64,000 nt of DNA. Origin: Weeksellaceae bacterium TAE3-ERU29 (GTDB lineage: Bacteria > Bacteroidota > Bacteroidia > Flavobacteriales > Weeksellaceae). The position numbers were made by a program, and so were the translations under genes. A model generated the notes under the pieces. It was not told the origin of the DNA, searched no databases, and saw only the letters and a list, made by a program, of their open reading frames with translations. The DNA is taken from positions 88,467-152,466 of the forward strand of contig JAHUUM010000004.1 of the NCBI GenBank assembly GCA_019218445.1, in the 5' to 3' direction. Shown here piece by piece: positions 38,714 through 48,717 of the stretch. How positions within the stretch are numbered: position 1 is the stretch's first letter; the number at the start of each line of letters is the position of its first letter.

Positions 38714-41002
38714 TTATTTTTTTGCAGCTTCAGCCTCAGCGTTCTGTTTTTTAATCAGATTTAAAGCTGAACCTTCTTTATACCATTTAATTTGGTTTTC
38801 ATTATAAGTATGATTTACTTCTATTTCATCTTTAGAACCATCTGCATGGACCACTTCTATATGTAATGGTTTGTTTGGTGCAAACTTATCTAAATCTAAG
38901 AAGTTAAATGTATCATCTTCTTGAATTTTATCGTAATCGCTCTCATTAGCAAACGTTAAACCAAGCATACCTTGTTTCTTAAGGTTTGTTTCGTGGATAC
39001 GAGCAAATGATTTAACAATAACTGCTACTACTCCTAAATGACGAGGCTCCATTGCGGCATGCTCACGAGAAGAACCTTCTCCATAATTGTGGTCACCCAC
39101 TACTACTGTCGGAATACCTTTTTCTTTATAATAACGTTGCGTATCCGGAACAGGGCCATATTCTCCTGTTAATTGATTTTTAACAAAATTAGTTTCTTGA
39201 TTAAACGCATTTACCGCACCAATTAAACAGTTGTTAGAGATATTATCTAAATGCCCTCTAAATCTCAACCAAGGACCAGCCATAGAAATATGGTCTGTTG
39301 TACATTTTCCGTATGCTTTTATTAATAATTTTGCTCCTTTAATATTATCACCTATTGGTTTAAATGGAGTCAATAATTGCAATCTATCAGATTTAGGATC
39401 TACAGCAACCTCAACTTTACTACCATCTTCTACCGGTGCTTGATAACCAGGATCCTCTACAGCAAATCCTTTTTCCGGCAACTCAATACCTTTAGGTTCA
39501 TCAAATTTAACCTCTTCTCCTTTCTCGTTTATTAACGTATCTTTAGTAGGATCGAAATCTAATCTTCCTGAAATTGTGATTGCTGCTACCATCTCAGGCG
39601 AAGCGACAAAGGCGTGTGTATTCGGATTTCCGTCAGCACGTTTTGCAAAATTTCGGTTAAATGAGTGAACAATTGAGTTTTTTGGTGCATTTTTAGGATC
39701 TTTATAACGAGCCCATTGTCCGATACACGGACCACAGGCATTCGTAAATATTTTAGCTCCTAAGTCTTCAAATGTTTTTAATAACCCGTCTCTTTCTGCA
39801 GTAAATCTAATTTGCTCAGAACCTGGATTAATTCCAAAATCAGCTTTTGGTTTTAAACCTTTATCAATTGCTTGTTGTGCAATAGAAGCGGCTCTTGTTA
39901 AATCCTCGTAAGATGAATTTGTACAAGAACCTATCAATCCCCATTCTACATCTAAAGGCCAACCATTTTTAGTAGCTTTTTCTGTCATATCAGAGCCTAT
40001 TACAGTCGACAAATCAGGAGTAAAAGGTCCGTTTAAGTGAGGTTTCAGCTCATTTAAATCAATCTCAATTAATTCATCAAAATATTCTCCCGGATTTTCA
40101 TAAACTTCAGGGTCTGCTGTTAAGTATTCTCTTATTTCGTTAGCGGCATCTGCTACATCTGCTCGGTCTGTTGCTCTTAAATAACGCTCCATTGAATCAT
40201 CATAACCAAAAGTAGAAGTTGTTGCTCCTATCTCTGCCCCCATATTACAAATTGTACCTTTTCCTGTACAAGAAAGTGATTTAGCTCCTTCTCCAAAATA
40301 TTCTACGATACAACCTGTACCTCCTTTTACAGTTAGGATATCGGCAACTTTTAAAATAATATCTTTAGGTGCTGACCAGCCACTTAATTTCCCTGTTAGT
40401 TTAACCCCAATAAGTTTAGGGAATTTAAGCTCCCACGGCATTCCTGCCATTACGTCTACAGCATCTGCTCCACCTACACCAATAGCTACCATTCCTAATC
40501 CTCCGGCATTTACAGTATGTGAATCTGTACCAATCATCATTCCTCCCGGAAAAGCGTAGTTTTCTAATACTACTTGGTGAATAATCCCTGCTCCCGGTTT
40601 CCAGAACCCTATTCCATACTTATTAGATACTGATTTCAAAAATTTAAAAACCTCAGAAGATTGATTTAACGCAAATTGTAAATCCTCATCAGCCCCTTCT
40701 TTTGCCTGAATTAAGTGATCGCAGTGTACTGTTGTTGGCACCGCTACCTTTGTCTTTCCTGCTTGCATAAACTGTAACAACGCCATCTGTGCAGTCGCAT
40801 CTTGACAAGCAATTCTGTCGGGGTGAAAATCTACATAAGATTTGGCTCTTTCATAAGCTTTAACAGCATCTCCTTCTGCCAAGTGATTATAAAGTATTTT
40901 TTCTGCGTGAGTTAAAGGTCTACCTACAACTTCTCGTGCTTTATCTACTCGTTTTTTCATACGATCATAGACTCCGCGTATCATTTCAATATCAAATGCC
41001 AT
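38714..41002 (-). CDS. Aconitate hydratase
   Basis: A 762-residue TCA-cycle enzyme interconverting citrate and isocitrate. The three cysteines that hold the 4Fe-4S cluster are visible in [14 protein letters not shown] (about 358-371) and ACGPCIGQW (about 425-433). The N-terminal [13 protein letters not shown] and the C-terminal swivel domain [15 protein letters not shown] are intact. Length matches the mitochondrial-type family. It has its own promoter and terminator. Confidence 0.97.
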   Translation of the reverse strand: MAFDIEMIRGVYDRMKKRVDKAREVVGRPLTHAEKILYNHLAEGDAVKAYERAKSYVDFHPDRIACQDATAQMALLQFMQAGKTKVAVPTTVHCDHLIQAKEGADEDLQFALNQSSEVFKFLKSVSNKYGIGFWKPGAGIIHQVVLENYAFPGGMMIGTDSHTVNAGGLGMVAIGVGGADAVDVMAGMPWELKFPKLIGVKLTGKLSGWSAPKDIILKVADILTVKGGTGCIVEYFGEGAKSLSCTGKGTICNMGAEIGATTSTFGYDDSMERYLRATDRADVADAANEIREYLTADPEVYENPGEYFDELIEIDLNELKPHLNGPFTPDLSTVIGSDMTEKATKNGWPLDVEWGLIGSCTNSSYEDLTRAASIAQQAIDKGLKPKADFGINPGSEQIRFTAERDGLLKTFEDLGAKIFTNACGPCIGQWARYKDPKNAPKNSIVHSFNRNFAKRADGNPNTHAFVASPEMVAAITISGRLDFDPTKDTLINEKGEEVKFDEPKGIELPEKGFAVEDPGYQAPVEDGSKVEVAVDPKSDRLQLLTPFKPIGDNIKGAKLLIKAYGKCTTDHISMAGPWLRFRGHLDNISNNCLIGAVNAFNQETNFVKNQLTGEYGPVPDTQRYYKEKGIPTVVVGDHNYGEGSSREHAAMEPRHLGVVAVIVKSFARIHETNLKKQGMLGLTFANESDYDKIQEDDTFNFLDLDKFAPNKPLHIEVVHADGSKDEIEVNHTYNENQIKWYKEGSALNLIKKQNAEAEAAKK

Positions 41003-41028
41003 ATATGGTTTTTATTTTTTGTTATTTA

Positions 41029-41036
41029 CAAATTTA
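41029..41036 (-). promoter_or_regulatory. -7 promoter box of aconitase
   Basis: The minus strand reads TAAATTTG, matching TAnnTTTG, 26 bases upstream of the ATG. Confidence 0.55.
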
Positions 41037-41289
41037 ATTTTTCTTAACTGATTTTGGAATTTTAACACTCAAAATATATACAAAAAAGGCATATATGCAA
41101 AAATTTAGAATCATTCTATTTATTTATTGAATATAATTTAATCATTTAATTTTAATAAAAAATGAATTTAAAAGTATGTTTTAAATTTCTAATTATGAAT
41201 TTAAAAAAAATAATCATTAAAACTGAATATTTCATTTTTTGAAAGCCAAATAATAATTAGTTATCTTGCATCCTCAAAAATGAAGAAAA

Positions 41290-42306
41290 ATGATAGAAAG
41301 TATATCGGTACACAAAGTTGGTAATAAAACTTTAGATAATACACTTATTTTATCGGAATATCCCGTTCTATTAGAGGAACAGGACTTGCCTTTAATAGAA
41401 AGTTATTTTACAAAACATTTTAAATATGATGAGATTTTTAGTTTTTCTCATCCCTCGGATATAAATGAAAATGATGTTTTCCAAACAGTTTCTTCGATAT
41501 TTGAGAATCCGGAAACAGCTCACGAAATGTCTGAGAAGTTAGCCGAGAAATTATTTGACTGCTCTGAACATCCTAAAATTAAACCGGGTGAGTTTTATTT
41601 AGTATACTTTAACAAAATAGAATATCGGAATGAGATTGTACAAGCCATCGGGTTATTCAAAACTGAACATAGAGAGCAGTTTTTAAAAGTTTACCCCAAA
41701 AGTGAAACTTACACCATTGAAGTGCATGAAGGTATTGCTACTAAAAAACTGGATAAAGGTTGTTTAATTTTCAACATGGACAAGGAAAACGGTTATCATG
41801 CGGTTTTGGTTGATAAAGTAAGTGGTGGTGCAGAAGCTCACTTCTGGGCCGATGATTTTTTACAATTATCTCAAGTAGAAAATGCTTATTTCTCTACTGA
41901 GAACACAATGACAATGTATCGTAATTTTGTAGAAGAACAACTTCCTCAAGATTTTGAAGTTACAAGAATAGACCAAGCAGATTTATTAAATCGTTCGTTA
42001 GACTTTTTTAAACAAAATGAAACCTTTAATCAAGATACTTTTAATTCTACGGTTTTAAGGGATGATGATTTGATTGATAGCTACGAAAATTACAAAACGC
42101 AATTTGAAAATGATTTTGAAATAGAAATTGCCGATGAATTTGGGATTAACTCAAACGCGGTAAAAAGACAAAACAGGTTTTATAAAAGCATTATAAAATT
42201 AGATAAAGATTTTCATATTTATGTACATGGTGATCGTAAAAAAATCACTCGAGAGGAGGATAGTAGAGGGAAATATTATAAAATATATTTTGAAGAGGAG
42301 AAGTAA
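41290..42306 (+). CDS. Nucleoid-associated protein (NdpA/YejK family)
   Basis: A 338-residue cytosolic protein. The start MIESISVHKVGNKTLDNTL and the central GEFYLVYFNKIEYRNEIVQAIGLFKTE match family PF04245. The C-terminal IYVHGDRKKITREEDSRGKYYKIYFEEE also fits. E. coli YejK binds the nucleoid and affects topoisomerase IV. About 250 AT-rich bases lie upstream; a weak promoter (TTG, 20 bases, TATCTTGC) ends near 41265. Confidence 0.88.
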   Translation: MIESISVHKVGNKTLDNTLILSEYPVLLEEQDLPLIESYFTKHFKYDEIFSFSHPSDINENDVFQTVSSIFENPETAHEMSEKLAEKLFDCSEHPKIKPGEFYLVYFNKIEYRNEIVQAIGLFKTEHREQFLKVYPKSETYTIEVHEGIATKKLDKGCLIFNMDKENGYHAVLVDKVSGGAEAHFWADDFLQLSQVENAYFSTENTMTMYRNFVEEQLPQDFEVTRIDQADLLNRSLDFFKQNETFNQDTFNSTVLRDDDLIDSYENYKTQFENDFEIEIADEFGINSNAVKRQNRFYKSIIKLDKDFHIYVHGDRKKITREEDSRGKYYKIYFEEEK

Positions 42307-42307
42307 A

Positions 42308-42347
42308 TTAAAGAAGCCATTTCAGAATTTAGAAATGGCTTCTTTAA
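42308..42347. terminator. Bidirectional terminator after the nucleoid-associated protein gene
   Basis: TTAAAGAAGCCATTTC, eight-base loop, GAAATGGCTTCTTTAA: a 16-pair perfect stem between convergent genes. Confidence 0.9.
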
Positions 42348-42353
42348 ATATAA

Positions 42354-43001
42354 CTACATTTCATTTATAATTTTAGCCTTAAGCATTTCATACTCACTAT
42401 CTGAAATAAGGTTATTTTCAAGCATTTTTTTAGCCTCCGCTAAACGAGTAGATGGGGATACTTTTTCAGATTTAATTTCTGAATCTCCTCCTAAAGACTG
42501 ATTCATATGCATACCTCCTGATTTTGCCCTCAATTCCTCTAAGCCTCTGATTCTTCGCTTTTCTCTCCAAACTTGCTCCTGTTGCTGAGCAACTCTATAA
42601 ATTTTTTGAGCTTTTACTTTTTCATAACCTATTAATTTTAGAAAATAAGCTCCAATATTTTTATCAATGGATAAATCCGTTGAAGCATATTTAGACAAAG
42701 ATAAATCTGCACCAAAAATACCTACTTCTATTTTCGCATCTCCTATATCTTGCCATCTAATATCAACGAGGTTATATCCCATTATTAGCTTTCGTTTCAT
42801 AAGAATAAAACGTCCCGAGGTTACAGCAATAATATCTCTACGCTTTATTAATGGAAATAAAGATCCCCCTGTAAATACTGGAAATATTGTATATAATCTT
42901 TTCTGACAAGCAATTGCTTCTATTTTTTCACCTTCTACAAGGTTTGAATATAAGCTTTCTTTAGCTCTTTCTATTCTTTTATCATTTAATATTTCTTCCA
43001 C
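42354..43001 (-). CDS. Bacterial PH-like domain protein with C-terminal SHOCT domain
   Basis: About 215 residues. A PH-like beta domain (about residues 20-125: AVTSGRFILMKRKLIMGYNLVDIRWQDIGDAKIEVG) is followed by a charged linker and a C-terminal SHOCT motif (STRLAEAKKMLENNLISDSE). No function is known. The start is uncertain: the longest frame begins with TTG at 43052, inside a TAATTTTG promoter box, and no ATG precedes the PH domain, so I take GTG at 43001. Confidence 0.6.
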   Translation of the reverse strand: MEEILNDKRIERAKESLYSNLVEGEKIEAIACQKRLYTIFPVFTGGSLFPLIKRRDIIAVTSGRFILMKRKLIMGYNLVDIRWQDIGDAKIEVGIFGADLSLSKYASTDLSIDKNIGAYFLKLIGYEKVKAQKIYRVAQQQEQVWREKRRIRGLEELRAKSGGMHMNQSLGGDSEIKSEKVSPSTRLAEAKKMLENNLISDSEYEMLKAKIINEM

Positions 43002-43049
43002 TTTTCTATAAAATAAATTCTCTGATTTACAAACAGTAGCAATAATTAT

Positions 43050-43057
43050 CAAAATTA
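43050..43057 (-). promoter_or_regulatory. -7 promoter box of the PH/SHOCT gene
   Basis: The minus strand reads TAATTTTG, matching TAnnTTTG. It covers the TTG codon at 43052-43050, arguing against that codon as the start. Confidence 0.5.
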
Positions 43058-43086
43058 TAATTTATCTCTTAAAGAAACAAAGCTTT

Positions 43087-43138
43087 AAACATAAAAAATG
43101 ATGGATTTGAAATTTCAAATCCATCATTTTTTATGTTT
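43087..43138. terminator. 52-bp perfect palindrome, probable terminator of the PBP1A operon
   Basis: AAACATAAAAAATGATGGATT and its exact reverse complement meet at a GAAATTTC centre, with no mismatch over 26 + 26 bases. It begins 8 bases past the PBP1A stop on the minus strand and has long A/T flanks, so it works as a terminator. The length and perfection are unusual. Confidence 0.85.
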
Positions 43139-43145
43139 TATAATC

Positions 43146-45473
43146 TTACTCAAAAGAAATGGTATCGTTATCTGCTGAAAGAATTTCGTTTACAGAACGT
43201 TCTCTTTGATTTGTTCTTCTGTTAGTTCCATCTCCCATTGTTCCCATATTTCCAAAATTATAGAACCCTTGTTGAGTATTACAATCCCATCTGTTTTCTA
43301 TTCCTTCCGGCTTCTCAAATTTATCTGAACTTTGCACTCCCAATACCTTTCCATTATTATAGACCTTTTTCATATAATATGCCCATATAGGAAGTGCCAT
43401 TTTTGCTCCTTGAGATTGCCATCCCGGAAAGTGAGCGAATCGGCTTTCGTTTCCTACCCATACTCCTGTAACAAGGTTAGGAGTTAACCCCATAAACCAA
43501 GAGTCTGACCCTTCATTGGTAGTTCCTGTTTTTCCTGCCACCTCAGAGGTTATTCCATATCTTCTTATACCCTTACCGGTTCCTTTTTCAATTACTCCTT
43601 TCATTAAGTCTATCATGGTATAAGCTACATCTTCGCTTAATACCTCTCTTGTTTCCGGCTCATAATCTTTTATAATTTTGCCTGTTTTGTCTTCTATTGA
43701 AAGTATAACTTCGGGCTTAATATAAATTCCTCCATTTGCAAAGGTACTTACCGCTCCTACCATTTCATACAATGTTAAATCCGCTGAACCCAACGCAATG
43801 GTTAAGTTATTTGGAATTGGTGATTCTATCCCTAAATCTCTGGCTAATTGAATTACTGCTTCGGGACCACTTTCTGCAATTAATCGGGCTGAAATTGTAT
43901 TTACAGAGTGTGCTAAACCATCTCGTAACGATAGAGAACCTCCGTAACGTCCACTTGCATTCCGAGGTCTCCAATTACCTGAAACAAATGGAGCATTAGA
44001 AACCATGTGACAAGGTGTATAGTTCATTTGATGAATTGCTGTTGCATATACAAAAGGTTTAAACGTTGAGCCAACTTGTCTTGTTGCCTGCTTCACATGA
44101 TCGAACTTAAAGTAATCCCAATCAATACCTCCTACCCATGCTTTTATAGTTCCATCTTTAGGATCCATGGACATTAAACCGGCTTCTATGATATGTTGAT
44201 GATAGATAATACTATCCATCCAAGATTTGTTTTTCACGTATTTCTTTCCTTCCCAACTAAATACTTGAATGGAGTCCTTCGGCTTATTAAACTCGGCTAA
44301 TATTTCTTCTTCTGTCATTCCTTGAGCTTTTCTATTCTTGTACATGATTGTACGTCTCATAGCTTGCTCAAAAATACGTTGGCGCTTCTCACTTGACACA
44401 TTATAAAAAGGAGCTAAGCTTCTTCCTTTTTGACTTGCGAAAAATTGTTTTTGTAAGCCTTCTAAATGTTCTTTTATAGCCTCTTCTCCCATTCTTTGCA
44501 TTCTGGAGTCTATAGATGTATAAATCTTAAGCCCATCTCTATATAAGTCATAATGTACACCATGCTCTTTTTCATACTCTTTAAAATACTTTTGTAATTC
44601 TATACGCATTGCATATTTAAAGTAAGCCGAATATGTTTCTTTCACACTGCTTTCCAGCATTTTAAAATTGAGACCTAATGGCTCATTTTTGTATTCATCA
44701 AACTCAGAAGGTGTAATAAAATTATATTTAAGCATTTGGCTTAATACTACATTTCTCTCTTTTAAAGAACGCTCCGGATAAGTTTTAGGATTGTAATAAA
44801 CCGGACTCTTTAACATCGAAATTAATACAGCTGACTCCGGTACCGTTAAATCTTTTGCAGATTTCTGAAAATAAGTTTGTGCCGCTGCTTCTATACCATT
44901 TGCTCTATAAATAAAGTCAAATTTATTAAGATACATTGTAATGATTTCTTCTTTGGTATAAAGTTGCTCTAATTGTAACGCTACCACCCATTCTTTTAAT
45001 TTCTGTTTAACTGCCTCAAATTTATTAGGTGACCGTTTTTTTGTAAATAATTGTTTTGCTAACTGCTGGGTTATTGTACTTCCTCCGCCATCTTTCCCTA
45101 AAGAAGAAACTGCTCTTAAAATAGCTTCTCCATCTATTCCTGAATGCTCTTTAAACCTAACATCTTCTCTTGCCAATAATGCGTTTACTAATTGTGGTGG
45201 TAAATCTTGATATGTAACAGGAATACGTTGTTCTTTCTCGAATTTATCAATCAGTTTACCATCCGAAGAGTATATTTCTGACGCTACATTTATTTCAGGA
45301 TTTTCCAACTCTTGAACATCAGGCAATGGCCCTAACATTCCTTTGGACGTTCCGTAAAGAATCCCAAAAACAGAGATTACTCCTCCGATCAAAAGAATCC
45401 AAAAAAACAAAATCAAACGAAACACCCAAGGGTTACGCTTCTTTTTATTTCGATTATTAATTATTTGTGCCAT
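43146..45473 (-). CDS. Penicillin-binding protein 1A (bifunctional transglycosylase/transpeptidase)
   Basis: A 775-residue inner-membrane enzyme of cell-wall synthesis. One N-terminal membrane helix (about 17-41). The GT51 transglycosylase domain has REDVRFKEHSGID and GGSTITQQLAKQLF (about 105-145). The transpeptidase domain has STFKPFVYA (SxxK nucleophile), SVN and GKTGTTNEGSD. It starts 4 bases after gldH on the same strand, forming ricT-gldH-PBP1A. Confidence 0.95.
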   Translation of the reverse strand: MAQIINNRNKKKRNPWVFRLILFFWILLIGGVISVFGILYGTSKGMLGPLPDVQELENPEINVASEIYSSDGKLIDKFEKEQRIPVTYQDLPPQLVNALLAREDVRFKEHSGIDGEAILRAVSSLGKDGGGSTITQQLAKQLFTKKRSPNKFEAVKQKLKEWVVALQLEQLYTKEEIITMYLNKFDFIYRANGIEAAAQTYFQKSAKDLTVPESAVLISMLKSPVYYNPKTYPERSLKERNVVLSQMLKYNFITPSEFDEYKNEPLGLNFKMLESSVKETYSAYFKYAMRIELQKYFKEYEKEHGVHYDLYRDGLKIYTSIDSRMQRMGEEAIKEHLEGLQKQFFASQKGRSLAPFYNVSSEKRQRIFEQAMRRTIMYKNRKAQGMTEEEILAEFNKPKDSIQVFSWEGKKYVKNKSWMDSIIYHQHIIEAGLMSMDPKDGTIKAWVGGIDWDYFKFDHVKQATRQVGSTFKPFVYATAIHQMNYTPCHMVSNAPFVSGNWRPRNASGRYGGSLSLRDGLAHSVNTISARLIAESGPEAVIQLARDLGIESPIPNNLTIALGSADLTLYEMVGAVSTFANGGIYIKPEVILSIEDKTGKIIKDYEPETREVLSEDVAYTMIDLMKGVIEKGTGKGIRRYGITSEVAGKTGTTNEGSDSWFMGLTPNLVTGVWVGNESRFAHFPGWQSQGAKMALPIWAYYMKKVYNNGKVLGVQSSDKFEKPEGIENRWDCNTQQGFYNFGNMGTMGDGTNRRTNQRERSVNEILSADNDTISFE

Positions 45474-45476
45474 AGA

Positions 45477-45944
45477 TTATTTTTCTTTTTCAATAATTAA
45501 GCCAATATCTTCTATCCCAATAAGTGGATTTTCTCGCATGGCTTGTTTTATTCTTAGCTTATAAGTTCCTGTATCCGGCAAATTTATGTTTTCTTTATAA
45601 ACTAATGTATTTTGTTTTATATCACTCATCCCTGAACCAATCCATTTTCCATTTGAATAAGCTAATTGATATTCTAATGTGTCTATTATTTTATTGCCTG
45701 TTGGCGAAATAAATTCGGTAAAGAAATAGATGTTACTGTAAGGGTACTCATTATTATTCCTTAAAATCATAAATATATCATAATTTTCTTTTGGAGATTT
45801 TACCGGAACATCAAAGGTTACAGCACTATCTGCCTGCCATTGGTTAGATAATAAGACCTCTTTCTGATAATAGTTATTGGAAGACTCGCACCCTACTATT
45901 ACAGATAAAAAACCTACAATTAAATATAAAAAATTAATTTTCAT
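45477..45944 (-). CDS. gldH: Gliding motility lipoprotein GldH
   Basis: A 155-residue lipoprotein (signal and lipobox VIVGC, Cys19). The domain DSAVTFDVPVKSPKENYDIFMILRNNNEYPYSN and a late RENPLIGIEDIGL segment match GldH of Flavobacterium. In Flavobacterium johnsoniae GldH is needed for gliding. Presence here does not prove motility, as the gene is also kept in non-gliding relatives. The start overlaps the ricT end by 11 bases. Confidence 0.88.
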   Translation of the reverse strand: MKINFLYLIVGFLSVIVGCESSNNYYQKEVLLSNQWQADSAVTFDVPVKSPKENYDIFMILRNNNEYPYSNIYFFTEFISPTGNKIIDTLEYQLAYSNGKWIGSGMSDIKQNTLVYKENINLPDTGTYKLRIKQAMRENPLIGIEDIGLIIEKEK

Positions 45945-47169
45945 CTTTATTAGGTTTATTGTGCTTTTTTTTATATTTTTTTCTTCTGTTTGTATTTTTT
46001 TTCTTTACCGATTCCCCTTTATTAGTACTATTAGTAGGTTTTTTTTGTCGGTTTCTTTTCTTTCTTCTTTTAGGTTTTTTTTCTTCAAAACGAGTTAACT
46101 CATTTTCTTCTAACAAAGCTCCACCAAAGATATTATCTTCTGTTTTATTATATTTTTTGTCTAAATCTTCTAAAGACGGAACGTCTTTTCCTTTTTTATT
46201 ATCTTGGATAAAACTATTTACTTGGTCTACTGTAAATTTATACCAAGTCATATTACTTGATTTGATATAACTTAGCCAAACCTCTCTTTTAAAAACATCT
46301 ATTTTAGAGCTGGAAACTTCTCCTGCAACTGTCTTTATTACTAAATCATATCTCGGAAAATCTTTTAATGCATCTAAATACGAATCTAATTCGTAATTAA
46401 GACAACATTTTAACTTTCCGCATTGTCCTGCTATTTTCTGTGGGTTGATGGATAATTGCTGATATCTTGCCGCTGCAGTACTTACGCTCCTAAAATCAGT
46501 TAGCCATGTAGAACAACATAATTCTCTACCACAAGAGCCTATTCCGCCTAATTTGGCAGCCTCTTGTCTGTATCCGATCTGTTTCATTTCTATTCTACAT
46601 CTAAATGCGGTTGCAAATTCCCGAATTAGTTGACGAAAATCTACTCTGCTTTCTGAGGTATAATAAAAAGTGACCTTTGTTCCGTCTCCTTGATATTCTA
46701 CATCTGATATTTTCATTTCCAAACCAATTTCCCGAGAAATACGTCTGGAATCTAACATCATTTGATGCTCCTTTTTTCTACACTCTTGCCAAACATCTAT
46801 ATCTTTTTGATTAGCAAATCTATAAACTTTTAAAAGATTGTCTGTATCTTTTATATTTTTATGTTTTAGTTGTGCTTTTACCAAAGCTCCTGTTAAAGAG
46901 ATAATCCCGACATCATGTCCGGGATTTCCTTCCACAGCTACTATATCTCCTACTTTTAAAGGTAAATTATCTATATTATTATAAAATTCTTTTCTTTCGT
47001 TTTTAAACCGAACTTCTACGGTTTTGCATGATAATTCCTCTAAAGGCTGATTCATATTACTCAACCAATCAAATACAGATAGTTTATCGCATCCATCTAC
47101 GCCACACGCTCCATTATTTTTGCACCCTTTTGGCAATCCATTGCCGGTGCTACATCCATTACATGCCAT
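45934..47169 (-). CDS. PSP1 domain protein, RicT/YaaT family
   Basis: A 411-residue cytosolic protein. A cysteine-rich N-terminus (MACNGCSTGNGLPKGCKNNG with further Cys pairs) precedes a PSP1 domain (about 60-290) with IGYRQEAAKLGGIGSCGREL, the CC pair after it, and GQCGKLKCCLNYELD. In Bacillus the RicT complex carries 4Fe-4S clusters and affects RNA processing. The last 60 residues are Lys/Arg/Asn-rich and probably disordered, perhaps binding nucleic acid. First gene of ricT-gldH-PBP1A. Confidence 0.88.
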   Translation of the reverse strand: MACNGCSTGNGLPKGCKNNGACGVDGCDKLSVFDWLSNMNQPLEELSCKTVEVRFKNERKEFYNNIDNLPLKVGDIVAVEGNPGHDVGIISLTGALVKAQLKHKNIKDTDNLLKVYRFANQKDIDVWQECRKKEHQMMLDSRRISREIGLEMKISDVEYQGDGTKVTFYYTSESRVDFRQLIREFATAFRCRIEMKQIGYRQEAAKLGGIGSCGRELCCSTWLTDFRSVSTAAARYQQLSINPQKIAGQCGKLKCCLNYELDSYLDALKDFPRYDLVIKTVAGEVSSSKIDVFKREVWLSYIKSSNMTWYKFTVDQVNSFIQDNKKGKDVPSLEDLDKKYNKTEDNIFGGALLEENELTRFEEKKPKRRKKRNRQKKPTNSTNKGESVKKKNTNRRKKYKKKHNKPNKDEN

Positions 47170-47188
47170 ATTATAAACTTTCTAACTA

Positions 47189-47196
47189 CAAAAGTA
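47189..47196 (-). promoter_or_regulatory. -7 promoter box of ricT-gldH-PBP1A
   Basis: The minus strand reads TACTTTTG, matching TAnnTTTG, 19 bases upstream of the ATG. Confidence 0.55.
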
Positions 47197-47352
47197 CTAA
47201 AAAAATAGGTAATAAATCATTTAGTGATATTTAAGTTAAAGGATATTCTTACATGATAGTCTTTTATTCACTGTTTAAGTAAAAGCTTTTTATTATTTAG
47301 AATGAAGATTTATTTATGTTTATCTGTTTTTAATTAAAAAATTGAAGACGTC

Positions 47353-47466
47353 AATACCCACAAAATCCTTCTGAGACTTAATATTTGAATATTATTCCTG
47401 TTGAGGTGACACGAGTAAAAATCACTAAAAAAGCCGTTTCAATGAGTTTTGAAACGGCTTTATTTA
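47353..47466. repeat. Dispersed repeat copy C with terminator hairpin
   Basis: AATACCCACAA (47353-47363), CTTAATATTTGAA (about 47377-47389), ACGAGTAAAAATCA (47411-47424) and the hairpin GCCGTTTCA ... TGAAACGGC (47433-47458). Block order and orientation match copies A and B. It begins 18 bases past the DUF4856-like gene stop on the minus strand. Confidence 0.8.
47433..47458 (-). terminator. Terminator of the SusCD lipoprotein operon, in repeat copy C
   Basis: AAGCCGTTTCA / TGAAACGGCTT stem with an A-run on the far side, ending the operon that starts at 56063. Confidence 0.8.
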
Positions 47467-47483
47467 TTTTTTAATTTTTTAAA

Positions 47484-48701
47484 TTAGATTACTTCTTTAT
47501 GGTCAAATCCAAATATTTCTCCTATCCTTTTAGATAAATTATCTAAGGAGCCCGGAGTGTTTTCATCTTCTAATAATCTGTCTTGTTCCCAGAATCCATT
47601 TCCTTTTTCATAATCTTTTATCATTTGTTCTATTACATTATAATCTTGAATATAGAAAGCCCCATCTGCTTTTCTTGTAACTATAAACGATAAAATAAAT
47701 CCATATGATTCTGACAACGGATGAAATGCTTTATGATATTCTGATGAATTTTTCGGTTGAATTAAGTTTCTTTTTGCTTGTTTTAAATAGTGTACACAGC
47801 GAGTTGCATATAATAAAGAGATATTTTCTCTGATGATTCCTATTTGTTCTTCTGCCGTTTTATAATCTGCTTTGCTTAAAGCTAATCGACCTTTTTTGAA
47901 AGCATCAAATACTTTTTTATCTACTCCTCTTAAAAAGTCTGCTCCTTGAAATTGATTAATTAAATAATTTGCAATAAACAATGGTTTTGCCTCACTATTT
48001 TCTAACCCAACTAATGCATAAGCTAAATCCCAATGATACTCTAATTCAGTATATTGTCTACCGGACATAAATTCTCTTTTTGTATTCTTTTCTCTTAAAG
48101 AAGCATTCTGCATTATTGCATTTCCTAAATGATTATTTATTATTTGATCTAAAAGAATAATTCCCATTATTTGTTTTTCCACAACCTCCGAAAGCTCCAT
48201 TCCTTTACCATTCACATAACGAAGATCTCCACTAATTACAGAAGTACCAACATGACCATATTGGCCAACGCTTGCTTCTTTAGCATTTTTCACATATTCT
48301 TTTCTAAGAGTTATAATTTCATCTATACTCTTACTGAATCTATTTTTTACTTCGGTTTGCAAACTTGCTTTAGTTTTAAATAAATCCTCAGAATTGGCGG
48401 TCCATTTTTTTATGGTTAAATCTCCATTTATTGGTTTTTCATTAAAGCCAATAAACTCTTCTTTACTATACAATGTTGTTTTATCTACTTTTTTATTTAA
48501 TAAATAAAGTTGATTAATAAAACTCACTCCATCTCTTACTCCATTCTGAGGGAATAATGTTCTATAATCTTTTGATAAGTTAATTTTATCCTCTATTTTC
48601 TTCTCTTTTTCATCTCCCACAGTATCCGAGCTACAAGAAAATGCAACAAACAGCATTGATAAAGACAAAATATTTATTATTATTTTATTTTTCATATTCA
48701 T
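47484..48701 (-). CDS. DUF4856-like lipoprotein
   Basis: A 405-residue predicted lipoprotein (lipobox FVAFSC, Cys23). The mostly helical body has an early YRTLFPQNGVRDGVSFINQL segment, a LLDQIINNHLG helix and the EYHWDLAYALVG motif, the pattern I associate with DUF4856 in Bacteroidota. That family looks imelysin-like to me; imelysin proteins in other bacteria act in iron uptake. That relation is recalled, not shown. It is the last gene of the SusCD operon and is followed by a terminator. Confidence 0.65.
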   Translation of the reverse strand: MNMKNKIIINILSLSMLFVAFSCSSDTVGDEKEKKIEDKINLSKDYRTLFPQNGVRDGVSFINQLYLLNKKVDKTTLYSKEEFIGFNEKPINGDLTIKKWTANSEDLFKTKASLQTEVKNRFSKSIDEIITLRKEYVKNAKEASVGQYGHVGTSVISGDLRYVNGKGMELSEVVEKQIMGIILLDQIINNHLGNAIMQNASLREKNTKREFMSGRQYTELEYHWDLAYALVGLENSEAKPLFIANYLINQFQGADFLRGVDKKVFDAFKKGRLALSKADYKTAEEQIGIIRENISLLYATRCVHYLKQAKRNLIQPKNSSEYHKAFHPLSESYGFILSFIVTRKADGAFYIQDYNVIEQMIKDYEKGNGFWEQDRLLEDENTPGSLDNLSKRIGEIFGFDHKEVI

Positions 48702-48717
48702 TTTTATTTATTTAATC

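Larger units (their letters stand above)
47170..47483. other. 314-bp gap: ricT promoter and repeat copy C
   Basis: Holds the ricT promoter box (47189-47196), an AT-rich stretch with no gene, and repeat copy C with its terminator (47353-47458). Confidence 0.7.

Noticed and set aside
45877..46270. Plus-strand reading frames rich in Phe and Leu opposite ricT
   Set aside because: They are the complement of the Lys/Arg/Asn-rich tail of ricT and have no support of their own.
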